Source: Anaerolineae bacterium (GTDB taxonomy: Bacteria > Chloroflexota > Anaerolineae > JAAYZQ01). Taken from it: DNA of 21,097 nt. A program made the translations under genes and the position numbers. Positions 14,431 through 21,097 of the stretch are shown piece after piece. Position 1 is the first letter of the stretch. Each line of letters starts with the position of its first letter. The notes beneath the pieces are model-generated. The model did not search any database. It had not been told where the DNA came from and worked only from the letters and a program-made list of their open reading frames with translations. The stretch lies in contig JAFGOG010000169.1 of the NCBI GenBank assembly GCA_016926595.1, positions 1 through 21,097 on the forward strand, given 5' to 3'.

Positions 14431-15709
14431 CGGCCAGAAAGTCGCCTACAGGCGGTTGTTTGCCAACAGGAGCTTTATGGCGCTCTGGCTAGGCCAGATG
14501 ATCTCCTTCATCGGCGACTATTTCTACTGGCTGGCCGTGCCGATCATGGTCGAGCGGCTGACCGGTTCGGCGCTGATGGTTGGGCTGTCGGTGATCACCA
14601 CGGCGCTGCCGATGCTGTTCCTGGGGCCGGTGGCCGGCGTTTTCGTCGACCGCTGGGACCGCAAACGGATGATGATCGCCGCCGATGTGCTGCGGGCGCT
14701 GTTGGTGCTGCCGTGCCTGCTGGTGCGGACGCCGGACCAGGTGTGGATCTACTATGTCGTCGGCTTTAGCATGTCGTGCGTCAGCCGCTTCTTCTTCCCG
14801 GCGCAGAACGCCTCGTTGCCGCTCATTGTCCAGGACAAGGGCGATCTGCTGGCGGCCAACGGGCTGATGCAGATGATCCAAACGGTGGGACTGCTGGCCG
14901 GGCCGGCGCTGGCCGGCTTTGCCATCGGCCTGTGGGGCGAGCAGGTGGCTTTTATCATCGATTCGGCCAGCTTTTTGTTGTCGGCGGGGGCGATCCTGAT
15001 CATGACCGTGCCGCGCACGACGCTAGGAAAGCAGGCCGCGGGCGGGCAGGTGGCGGCAGTTTGGGCCGAGATGCGCGAAGGGGTGAGCTACCTGTTCGGG
15101 AACCGGACGATGGTCGGAGTGCTGATCTGCCTGGCAGTAGTCCAACTGGGCATAGGAGCGATCAATGTCCTGTGGGTACCCTACTTGCAGCGCACCTTTG
15201 GCGTCGGCGCGACGGGGCTGGGCATCGTCGATACGGCGCAGGGAGCGGGCATGATCTTGAGCGGGCTGGCCCTGGGCTTGATAGCCGCGCGGCTCAACAG
15301 GACGGCGATGGCCGGTTGGGCGATCATCGCCATCGGGCTGTTCATCGCCGGGACGGGGCTGGCGCCGGCCTTTGAGCACGTCATAGTCCTGAGCCTTGCC
15401 ATCGGCCTGGCGCTGGTCCCGGCCCAATCGGCGCTGATGACGATGATGCAGTTGGCGGTGCCCGACCTGAAGCGGGGCCGGGTGGGCAGCGCCCTGAACG
15501 CGCTGGTGACGGCCGCTGGCCTGGTGTCGATGGGGATCGCGGCGGTGATGGGCGAGGCGGTGGGGCTGCGGCCAATGTATGCCATCGCCGGTCTGATCAC
15601 GCTGAGCGCAGGGGTAATCGGGTTGTTTGTGTTGAAAGAACCGGAAGCGGCCGCCGAGGAGCCAGCGGTGGATCGCAGCGCCCGGGCAGCCGAGGCGGCA
15701 GGCGAGTAG
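14417..15709 (+). CDS. MFS transporter, drug-exporter type (first of two)
   Basis: This ~430-aa integral membrane protein has a 12-helix MFS hydrophobicity pattern. It opens with FMALWLGQMISFIGDYFYWLAVP, the N-terminal signature of the MFS_3 / EntS-like and macrolide-efflux-like branch. The loop between helices 2 and 3 reads GVFVDRWDRKRMMI, the conserved G-x3-D-R-x-x-R-R/K MFS motif A. The tail is acidic and Ala-rich. Family members export siderophores or hydrophobic antibiotics; no substrate can be assigned. I prefer ATG 14417, since GAGGG lies about 9 nt upstream; ATG 14408 touches that site. The start overlaps the tandem-GNAT stop. Confidence 0.9.
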   Translation: MSSANGQKVAYRRLFANRSFMALWLGQMISFIGDYFYWLAVPIMVERLTGSALMVGLSVITTALPMLFLGPVAGVFVDRWDRKRMMIAADVLRALLVLPCLLVRTPDQVWIYYVVGFSMSCVSRFFFPAQNASLPLIVQDKGDLLAANGLMQMIQTVGLLAGPALAGFAIGLWGEQVAFIIDSASFLLSAGAILIMTVPRTTLGKQAAGGQVAAVWAEMREGVSYLFGNRTMVGVLICLAVVQLGIGAINVLWVPYLQRTFGVGATGLGIVDTAQGAGMILSGLALGLIAARLNRTAMAGWAIIAIGLFIAGTGLAPAFEHVIVLSLAIGLALVPAQSALMTMMQLAVPDLKRGRVGSALNALVTAAGLVSMGIAAVMGEAVGLRPMYAIAGLITLSAGVIGLFVLKEPEAAAEEPAVDRSARAAEAAGE

Positions 15710-15752
15710 CTCTGGATTGAGGTAGGATGCCCTGAGATGGGGCAGGGAGCGG

Positions 15753-15779
15753 AGGTTCTTCACTGCGCTCAGAATGACA
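15753..15779. repeat. Dispersed 'CHSERSEE' repeat fragment
   Basis: On the minus strand this reads GTCATTCTGAGCGCAGTGAA and continues GAACC. Its false translations give CHSERSEE and VILSAVKNL, peptides that recur in spurious database proteins from many bacteria. It lies between the MFS gene and the next gene and is a short non-coding dispersed repeat. Confidence 0.7.
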
Positions 15780-15794
15780 TATAAAGAGGGAGCG

Positions 15795-16430
15795 ATGGGC
15801 GAGGAGCAACTGCAAATACTCAAGATGCTGGAAGAGGGACAGGTTGGGGCCGAGGAGGCGGCCGAGCTGTTGGCGGCGCTCCGCCCTGGAGCAGCCGAAA
15901 GCCCCCGAGACGAGGGGTGGGAGGGGGATGGAGCTATGCCCGGCCTGGAAAGAGCCGCGCCCTTGGCCGCCGAGCCTGCCGCAGCGCCCGGCTGGGAAAG
16001 GCCGCCCGTCCGATGGTCCAGGTTCTGGATCTACCCGGCGCTGGCCGGCGGAGGGCTGCTGATCGTAGGGGCGGTAGTGCTGGGGCTGCTGTACGCGGCC
16101 AGCGCCGCGCCCGGCTGGCGGGTGTGCGGCTGGCTGCCGATGATCCTGGGCCTGGTGGTGGCGATCCTGGCGTGGTGGAGCCGGAATGCGCGGTGGCTGC
16201 ACCTGCGGATCAAGGAAAAGGGCGAGCGGAACATAGCGTTCAGCTTTCCCCTGCCGCTGACGCTGACGGCCTGGGTGGTCCGCCTGGCCCAGAGGTTTGT
16301 CCCGCAGCTCAAGGAGACGGGTGTGGACGAGATGATCCTCGCCCTGCGGGATGCGAACCGGGACGAGCCGTTCTTTTTGGACGTGCAGGACAGCGAGGAC
16401 GGCGAGCACGTCCAGGTATACATAGGGTAG
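15795..16430 (+). CDS. SHOCT-like protein with inserted membrane hairpin
   Basis: This 211-aa protein starts at ATG 15795, where GAGGGAG lies close upstream; an earlier in-frame ATG at 15774 overlaps the dispersed repeat. Residues 3-30 form the SHOCT-like hairpin (QILKMLEEGQVGAEEAAELL). A Pro/Ala/Glu-rich linker follows, then two membrane helices (about 79-101 and 110-128). A C-terminal domain (134-211) is homologous to that of the next gene: compare 'FPLPLTLTAWVVRLAQRFVPQ' with the matching 'LPMSLVNVGMKMGARFAPE', and the shared end 'DV.D.EDGE.V.IY'. Both termini should be cytoplasmic. It looks like a membrane-anchored version of its neighbour. The function is unknown. Confidence 0.8.
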   Translation: MGEEQLQILKMLEEGQVGAEEAAELLAALRPGAAESPRDEGWEGDGAMPGLERAAPLAAEPAAAPGWERPPVRWSRFWIYPALAGGGLLIVGAVVLGLLYAASAAPGWRVCGWLPMILGLVVAILAWWSRNARWLHLRIKEKGERNIAFSFPLPLTLTAWVVRLAQRFVPQLKETGVDEMILALRDANRDEPFFLDVQDSEDGEHVQVYIG

Positions 16431-16521
16431 CGGCTATTTGCTTTTCAGGCTTGCTGCGCAGGCATGAAGTGCAAGGACAGTACACAGAAGACAAACCGAT
16501 AGAAACCTTAAGGAGGGTGAA

Positions 16522-16905
16522 ATGGCAACAACAGAAGAGAGGATGCAGATCCTCAAGATGGTGGCCGAAAAAAAGATCACGGCCGAGGAGGGGGCCAAGC
16601 TGCTGTCGGCCCTGGAGCCGGACAAGAAGAGGGACTCGCAGGTGCTGATGGTCGGCGGGCCGAGCTCGCCGCGCTGGTTCCGCGTCCGGGTCACCGACAT
16701 GGAGACGGGCAGGACCAAGGTCAACGTCAACCTGCCGATGAGCCTGGTCAACGTGGGGATGAAGATGGGCGCCCGGTTTGCCCCGGAGATCGAAGGGGTA
16801 GACCTGAGCGGGGTCTTTGAGCAGATCCAAGAGGGCGCGCAGGGCAAGCTGATCGACGTGGAGGATATGGAGGATGGCGAGCGGGTAGAGATCTATGTCG
16901 AGTAG
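16522..16905 (+). CDS. Soluble SHOCT-like protein, paralogue of the preceding gene
   Basis: This 127-aa protein has an excellent ribosome site (AAGGAGG) before ATG 16522. Residues 4-31 are the SHOCT-like hairpin (MQILKMVAEKKITAEEGAKL). Residues 50-127 are the same alpha/beta domain found at the end of the preceding protein, ending in an acidic DVEDMEDGERVEIYVE motif. There are no membrane helices. I recall this two-domain arrangement beside DUF2089 and DUF4097 genes in other bacteria, but no biochemical role is known to me. Its end overlaps the second MFS gene by 11 nt, so its output is tied to that transporter. It may regulate or scaffold it. Confidence 0.82.
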   Translation: MATTEERMQILKMVAEKKITAEEGAKLLSALEPDKKRDSQVLMVGGPSSPRWFRVRVTDMETGRTKVNVNLPMSLVNVGMKMGARFAPEIEGVDLSGVFEQIQEGAQGKLIDVEDMEDGERVEIYVE

Positions 16906-18232
16906 GCCTCGACCCGCCGGGATGATGGCCTTTACCATCGTCTGGCTGGGTCAGGCCATCTCGCTGCTCGGCACCAGCATGAGCGGCTTTGGCCTGACGA
17001 TTTGGGCCTACGAGGTGACCGGGCGGGCGACCGCCCTGGCCCTCGTAGGCTTTTTTTTCGTCGCGCCGATGGTGGCATTCAGCCCGATCGCCGGGGCGAT
17101 CGTCGATCGCTCCAACCGCAAGCTGATGATGATGGTCAGCGACCTGGCAGCAGGGGTGACGACGATCTTGGTCCTGGCGCTGTACGCCGCCGGCCAGCTC
17201 CAGATCTGGCACCTGTACATAACCTCGTTCATCACCGGCACTTTTCAGACCTTCCAATGGCCGGCCTACTCGGCGGCGATCACACTGATGCTGCGCAAGG
17301 AGCAGTATGGCCGGGCCAACGGCATGATCGAGCTGGCCGGCGCCTCGTCGAACATCTTTGCCCCGCTGCTGGCCGGGGCGCTGCTGGGGGTGATCGGCAT
17401 CAGCGGGCTGCTGATCATCGACATTGTCACTTTTGTGGCGGCGGTGGGGGCGCTGCTGCTTGTGCACGTTCCCCAACCGGCCAGGAGCGAGGCCGGGCAG
17501 AAAGCACAGGGGAGCATCTGGAAAGAGTCGGCCTATGGCTTTCGCCACATCTTTGCCCGGCCCAGCCTGTTGGGGCTGCAGATCGTCTTTTTGCTCGGCA
17601 ACCTGTTCTCCACGCTGGGCTATACTGTGATGGCGCCGATGATCCTGGCCCGCACCGGCAGCGATGCGATGGTCTTTGGCGCCGTCCAGACGGCGGGGGC
17701 CATCGGCGGAGTGGTAGGCGGCCTGACCATGAGCGGCTGGGGCGGCTTTAAGAATCGGGTGCACGGCGTGCTGAGCGGCTGGGGACTGACCAGCCTGCTG
17801 GGCCAGACGCTGATGGGCCTGGGGCGGGCCCTGCCGGTGTGGGCCGGGGCCAGCTTTTTGGCGGCCTTTTTCGGGCCGATCATCAACGGCTCGAACCAGG
17901 CGATCTGGATGGCCAAGGTGGAGCCGGACGTGCAGGGGCGGGTGTTTGCCACGCGGCGGCTGATCGCCTGGCTGGTGACGCCGATCGCCACGCTGGCCGC
18001 CGGCCCGCTGGCCGACTATGTCTTTGAGCCGGCGATGCGGGAGGGGGGACGGCTGACCGGCGCGTTTGGCTGGCTGGTGGGCACCGGGCCAGGAGCCGGG
18101 ATGAGCCTGATGATCCTGTTCAGCGGGTTGGCGGCGGTGGTGGTTGGGTTTGGCGCGTACGGGGTGCGGGTTGTGCGCGAAGCGGAAAGCCTGCTGCCGG
18201 ATCACGACGCGGCGGTGGCGGGAGATACGTAA
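16895..18232 (+). CDS. MFS transporter, drug-exporter type (second of two)
   Basis: This 445-aa, 12-helix protein shows the same opening pattern as the first exporter (IVWLGQAISLLGTSMSGFGL) and motif A in GAIVDRSNRKLMMM. Near residue 345 it has EPDVQGRVFATRRL, the P-x-x-Q-G-R-V/A segment typical of MFS_3 and macrolide-efflux-like proteins. It should be an inner-membrane proton-driven exporter of unknown substrate. The start ATG 16895 overlaps the SHOCT-like gene by 11 nt and lacks a strong ribosome site, so translation is probably coupled. It is a diverged relative, not a recent copy, of the transporter at 14417. It is the last gene of the plus-strand cluster. Confidence 0.9.
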   Translation: MSSRPRPAGMMAFTIVWLGQAISLLGTSMSGFGLTIWAYEVTGRATALALVGFFFVAPMVAFSPIAGAIVDRSNRKLMMMVSDLAAGVTTILVLALYAAGQLQIWHLYITSFITGTFQTFQWPAYSAAITLMLRKEQYGRANGMIELAGASSNIFAPLLAGALLGVIGISGLLIIDIVTFVAAVGALLLVHVPQPARSEAGQKAQGSIWKESAYGFRHIFARPSLLGLQIVFLLGNLFSTLGYTVMAPMILARTGSDAMVFGAVQTAGAIGGVVGGLTMSGWGGFKNRVHGVLSGWGLTSLLGQTLMGLGRALPVWAGASFLAAFFGPIINGSNQAIWMAKVEPDVQGRVFATRRLIAWLVTPIATLAAGPLADYVFEPAMREGGRLTGAFGWLVGTGPGAGMSLMILFSGLAAVVVGFGAYGVRVVREAESLLPDHDAAVAGDT

Positions 18233-18293
18233 ACCACCAACTGAACGGCTACCGGGTCACCCTGCCGCTGGCGCCGGGCCAGGATTGAGACCC

Positions 18294-18330
18294 AAAAACA
18301 AGGGCCCTCTCTTCCAAGGAGGAGAGGGCC
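18294..18330 (-). terminator. Intrinsic terminator of fabH
   Basis: On the minus strand a 9-bp stem (18330-18322 with 18311-18303, GGCCCTCTC/GAGAGGGCC) with a 10-nt loop is followed within a few bases by five T's (18298-18294). It lies between the convergent MFS and fabH genes. The plus-strand side lacks a T tract. Confidence 0.7.
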
Positions 18331-18364
18331 TGCAGCATGGCTGGCGGGCGAGCGCCAGGGATCG

Positions 18365-19537
18365 CTATTGCTTCTTCCTGCGCCGCTTCTTGTAACCGGA
18401 ATAGAAGGTGTAGAGCGGCAGCAGGGCGGCTTCGGCCTTGGAGGCGAGGTTGACCCGGGCCTTCCACAGGGCAACGCCGGCCATCTCCACAGGGCGGGCC
18501 AGCCGCTCGCGGATGGGCCAGTCGAGCACCGGGATGGCGGCCGTTTCCTGCGGCTCCCAATGAACCGCGGCCGTAGCCCAGGTCAGGCCGGCGCCAAAGC
18601 TGACAAAGATCAGGTGGTCGCCTGTATGGACCCGGCCCTCTTCTATGGCGTCGACCAGCCCCAGGGGGACAGATGCGGCCGAGGTGTTGCCATAGCGGTC
18701 GATGTTGACCACCATCTTGTCCTCGGGCAGCCTGAGGCGGCGGCGGGCCAGCTCGATGATCCGGTCGTTGGCCTGGTGGGGGATGACCAGCTCGACGTCG
18801 TCGGGCGTCAGGCCGGCCTGGCTGACCACCCTGACGACCGAGTCGGCAAAGACGCGGGCGGCGAATTTAAAGACCTTCTGGCCGTCCATGCGAAAGTAGT
18901 GGAGCTTCTGATCGATGACCTCGTGGCTGGGCGGGTTGGCTCCGGCGCAGCCAGGGAAAAAGATGGCGTCGTAATCGGCGCCGTCAGAGCCCATCTCAAA
19001 GGCGATGACGCCGGTTGGTTGATCGCTAGCCTCGAGGACCACCGCCCCCGCTCCGTCGCCAAAGAGGACGCAGGTATTCCGGTCGGTCCAATCGACGCCG
19101 ACCGACATGTGCTCCGCGCCGATGACCAGGGCGTTGCGGTAGCCGCCGGTCCGGATGAACTGGGTGGCGGTGATCAGAGCGCAAACCCAGCCAGCGCAGC
19201 CGCCCACTATGTTAAAGGCGGCGGCTTTGCCGGCCCCCAGCCTGTCCTGGATCATGCTCGCCGGGAAGGGCACCAGGTAATCGGGGGTGGAGGTGGCGAT
19301 GATGATCAGCTCCAGCTCGGATGGGGGAAGATGGGCGACGGCCAGGGCTCGGCGGGCGGCGGCTATCGACATGGTGCTGCAGGTTTCGCCGGGCGCGGCG
19401 ATGCGGCGCTCGCGGATACCTGTGCGGGTACGGATCCACTCGTCGGTGGTATCGACCATCTTTTCCAGGTCAAAGTTGGTCAAGATCCTCTCGGGGACGT
19501 ATTTGCCCCAACCGGTGATACGCGCGTATTTGGTCAT
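18365..19537 (-). CDS. fabH: 3-oxoacyl-ACP synthase III (KAS III / FabH-like) with C-terminal extension
   Basis: This 390-aa protein has a thiolase fold with a complete KAS III triad: Cys114 in GGCAGW, His254 in IPHQAND and Asn284 in DRYGNTSA. It begins with the FabH pattern (ITGWGKYVPERILTN; DEWIRTRTGIRERR). KAS III condenses an acyl-CoA primer with malonyl-ACP to start fatty acid synthesis. The core ends near residue 327. About 63 further residues form a tail not found in E. coli FabH (317 aa), with aromatic and basic segments ending GYKKRRRKKQ. That tail may bind membrane or acidic partners. GGAGG lies 7 nt before the ATG. A specialised primer cannot be excluded. Confidence 0.92.
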   Translation of the reverse strand: MTKYARITGWGKYVPERILTNFDLEKMVDTTDEWIRTRTGIRERRIAAPGETCSTMSIAAARRALAVAHLPPSELELIIIATSTPDYLVPFPASMIQDRLGAGKAAAFNIVGGCAGWVCALITATQFIRTGGYRNALVIGAEHMSVGVDWTDRNTCVLFGDGAGAVVLEASDQPTGVIAFEMGSDGADYDAIFFPGCAGANPPSHEVIDQKLHYFRMDGQKVFKFAARVFADSVVRVVSQAGLTPDDVELVIPHQANDRIIELARRRLRLPEDKMVVNIDRYGNTSAASVPLGLVDAIEEGRVHTGDHLIFVSFGAGLTWATAAVHWEPQETAAIPVLDWPIRERLARPVEMAGVALWKARVNLASKAEAALLPLYTFYSGYKKRRRKKQ

Positions 19538-19584
19538 GGCTATCCTCCCTCAGAAAATCTCCAAACTGGCGAATGGCCGCAATC

Positions 19585-19950
19585 TCAACCGGCGGCGATA
19601 TGGCTGGTGCGGCCGTGGCGGTAGCGGACGACAAAGGCGATGATTACGCCGGCGACCGAAGCCAGCGAGCCGACGGCCGCTGCGCCGATGAACAACAGCC
19701 TGCGGCGTCGCGGCAGCGGTTTCGCTTCGCTCCGCTGCTGGGCCGCCAGGATCAGCTCACCCTTGAGCCGGCGCCGGTAGTTGGCATCTGCTTCCACCGG
19801 CACCAGCACCTGCCTGAGCTGCTCGGCCAGATCGAGGAGCTGCTGCACCGTCGCGGTCGGGCTGGACCGGGCAGGCTGCCTCAGGCCGTGGCCGATCTGT
19901 CGATGCGGGCGGATCGCAAATCGGTTCCCTGTTTCCCTCTCGTTCACCAT
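19585..19950 (-). CDS. Small single-pass membrane protein upstream of fabH, 121 aa
   Basis: A ~35-residue polar N-terminus leads into a helical region (TVQQLLDLAEQLRQVLVP), then a YRRRLKGELILAAQQR segment and a basic RRRR patch. One membrane helix follows (about residues 85-108), then a short basic tail ending in HIAAG. By the positive-inside rule, the basic patch before the helix points to a cytoplasmic N-terminus. GGAGG lies just before the ATG at 19950. I recall similar proteins next to FabH-like genes in Chloroflexota but know no function. The 47-nt gap to fabH suggests co-transcription. Confidence 0.75.
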   Translation of the reverse strand: MVNERETGNRFAIRPHRQIGHGLRQPARSSPTATVQQLLDLAEQLRQVLVPVEADANYRRRLKGELILAAQQRSEAKPLPRRRRLLFIGAAAVGSLASVAGVIIAFVVRYRHGRTSHIAAG

Positions 19951-19970
19951 ATCCTCCTCCCGGCGCCGTT

Positions 19971-20178
19971 GCCGGGTTTCCCGAGGGCAGCCACACGGGG
20001 CTGCCCCTACGGTTGATAATCAATGCCGGGCTCCCCGAGGGCAGCCACACGGGGCTGCCCCTACGGTTGATAATCAATGCCGGGTTTCCCGAGGGCAGCC
20101 ACACGGGGCTGCCCCTACGGTTGATAATCAATGCCGGGCTCCCCGAAGGCAGCCACACGGGGCTGCCCCCTACGGCCG
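19971..20178. repeat. 54-bp tandem repeat array, about 3.9 copies, with 108-bp higher-order alternation
   Basis: Copies begin at 19971, 20025, 20079 and 20133, an exact 54-bp period. Each contains GGGCAGCC-ACACGG-GGCTGCCC, an 8-bp-stem hairpin, then a CTACGGTTGATAATCAAT tail. Copies 1 and 3 carry GGGTTTCCC while 2 and 4 carry GGGCTCCCC, so the array looks like a duplicated dimer. The last copy is diverged (an extra C, and GGCCGAT instead of GGTTGAT) and includes the degV stop codon. There are no spacers, so this is not CRISPR. Confidence 0.92.
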
Positions 20179-21015
20179 ATAGCCGACCAAACCCACTGTC
20201 CCTGGCCCGAAATGGACCGCCAGGGAGGCTGCCAGGTCGGCCACAAAGCTCTCCTGACAGTCGAACAGGGCTCTGGCCCGCTCGATAAGCGCCTGGGCCG
20301 CTTCCGGCGCCTCGGCGTGGATGGCAGCCAGGTTGACCGGAGCCAGGGTGCCCAGCCGGTCAGTCATCATGTTGACCATCTGGTCTATGGCCTTGCTTTG
20401 GGTGCGGACCTTGTCGCCCACGCTCAGCAGGCCGTCCCTCAGAACGATGATCGGCTTGATGTTCAGCAGCGAAGACAGGCTGGCTTGCAGCCTGCCGATC
20501 CGCCCGCTCATCTGAGCAAAGCGCAGATCTCGCACGGTGAGCAGGATATTTATCCTGGGGCGGATCGCCTCCAGACGGGCCATGATCTCGGCCACTGTCT
20601 TGCCGGCGTCGACCATACGCAGCGCCTCGAGCACCATGAATCCCATCCCGGCCGAGCCGCCAGCGCTGTCGAAGGTGTGGACCCGGACCCGGCCAGCGAC
20701 CATCTCTCTGGCCATCTCGGCCGATTGAAAGGTGCCGCTCATCTTGGCCCCGACGTGCAGGGAGATGATATCGGTGGCGCCTTGAGCGGCCAGGTGGTTG
20801 TAGGCCTCTTCGAACTGCCCGGCAGAGGGCTGGGAGGTCTTGGGCAATATGCCCAGCTCCTCGATCTTGCGGTAGAAGGTGGGCCGATCGATGGTGACGC
20901 CATCCAGGTAGCCTTCGGTGCCGAAAAAGATGTTGATCGGCACGACGGCGATGTCGTACTGCCGATAGAACTCGGGCGGCAGATCACAGGTTGAATCGGT
21001 CGCAATTTTGATCAT
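20170..21015 (-). CDS. DegV family fatty-acid-binding protein (FakB-like)
   Basis: This 281-aa protein shows the DegV pattern throughout: KIATDSTCDLP at the N-terminus, the TSQPSAGQF loop that contacts the fatty-acid carboxylate, a TFDSAGGSAGMG segment (the usual DS-x-x-x-x-G-x-G), SGRIGRLQASLSSLLNIKP, and a C-terminal HFGPGTVGLVGY. DegV/FakB proteins bind one fatty acid and present it to the kinase FakA for phosphorylation and incorporation into phospholipids. A FakA/DAK2 gene is not in the window but could lie upstream. The neighbouring fabH supports a lipid role. ATG 21015 has only a weak ribosome site. The TAG stop lies inside the last copy of the 54-bp repeat array. Confidence 0.92.
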   Translation of the reverse strand: MIKIATDSTCDLPPEFYRQYDIAVVPINIFFGTEGYLDGVTIDRPTFYRKIEELGILPKTSQPSAGQFEEAYNHLAAQGATDIISLHVGAKMSGTFQSAEMAREMVAGRVRVHTFDSAGGSAGMGFMVLEALRMVDAGKTVAEIMARLEAIRPRINILLTVRDLRFAQMSGRIGRLQASLSSLLNIKPIIVLRDGLLSVGDKVRTQSKAIDQMVNMMTDRLGTLAPVNLAAIHAEAPEAAQALIERARALFDCQESFVADLAASLAVHFGPGTVGLVGYRP

Positions 21016-21045
21016 CTAGGTTTGTTGATCTTTCTGGGGAGGATT

Positions 21046-21097
21046 CCCCCCTCACCCCGCCCTCTCCCCCAAGGGAGAGGGAGTTAGTCATCACCCC
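21046..21097. repeat. Dispersed GC-rich hairpin repeat at the right edge
   Basis: A 9-bp stem, CCCTCTCCC (21060-21068) and GGGAGAGGG (21073-21081), sits inside a CCCCTCACCCC-type context. This resembles the common intergenic repeat whose false translation reads 'ALSPKGEG'. It is upstream of degV and may end transcription from the next gene. It is cut by the window edge. Confidence 0.55.

Noticed and set aside
15023..15823. 266-aa minus-strand open frame opposite the first MFS gene
   Set aside because: Its beginning (VILSAVKNL) is the well-known false translation of a dispersed repeat, and the rest is an antisense shadow.
16748..18205. 485-aa open frame on the minus strand opposite the second MFS gene
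   Set aside because: It is a GC-rich antisense shadow dominated by His, Gln, Arg and Pro with no domain. The plus strand encodes a clear 12-helix transporter.
18368..19624. 418-aa plus-strand open frame opposite fabH
   Set aside because: It is an Asp/Gly-rich shadow; the minus strand has the full KAS III triad.
19757..20158. Repeat-containing 133-aa protein (WLPSGNPALIINRRGSPV units)
   Set aside because: The 54-bp period is a multiple of three, so all frames stay open through the array. The units contain hairpins, there is no ribosome site, and both strands give equally repetitive products.
19971..20178. CRISPR array
   Set aside because: The repeats are directly adjacent with no variable spacers and there are no cas genes.

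Overview
The window is GC-rich bacterial chromosome with dense gene packing, frequent ATGA start-stop overlaps and clear Shine-Dalgarno sites. The gene content suggests a member of the Chloroflexota, probably Anaerolineae or a close relative. That content includes MutS with an endonuclease-type MutL, DUF4342, DUF2089 beside toastrack-like and SHOCT-like proteins, DegV, FabH with a long tail, many GNAT proteins, and the dispersed repeat whose spurious translations read 'CHSERSEE' and 'VILSAVKNL'. The assignment rests on gene content only and is moderately confident. I see no rRNA, tRNA, CRISPR array, transposase or phage gene.

Layout. (1) 1-3631: the 3' part of mutS, a bidirectional terminator, a minus-strand DUF4342 gene, then mutL behind a good sigma-70-type promoter. 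(2) 3634-6342, minus strand: a tight operon of alpha/beta hydrolase, zinc-ribbon Nudix hydrolase, tandem-GNAT protein and single-GNAT protein. It converges on mutL with 2 bp between stop codons. (3) 6343-7405: two very small minus-strand genes, including a 57-aa two-helix membrane protein that length-filtered gene finders would miss, set among strong inverted repeats that look like structured RNA. (4) 7406-10740, plus strand: ABC-F ATPase, coaE, GNAT and a small membrane protein, translationally coupled.

(5) 10741-18232, plus strand, is the most interesting part. A block of roughly 20% G+C carries dyads and a near-consensus promoter whose -10 is overlapped by a perfect 10-bp-arm operator-like dyad. 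It drives a small protein, a DUF2089 zinc-ribbon/HTH regulator and a 487-aa cytoplasmic toastrack-like protein. A tandem GNAT, an MFS exporter, two paralogous SHOCT-like proteins (one with an inserted membrane hairpin) and a second MFS exporter follow. Four of these proteins share the same ~28-residue terminal SHOCT-like helical module, and an 11-base sequence from the operator recurs before the second transcription unit. I read this as a candidate envelope or antibiotic stress-response system, with DUF2089 as regulator, toastrack and SHOCT proteins as sensors or scaffolds, and the MFS pumps as outputs. That reading is inference.

(6) 18303-21097, minus strand: degV, a 54-bp tandem repeat array with 108-bp higher-order alternation, a small membrane protein and fabH with a basic C-terminal extension. 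This is a plausible fatty-acid handling group.
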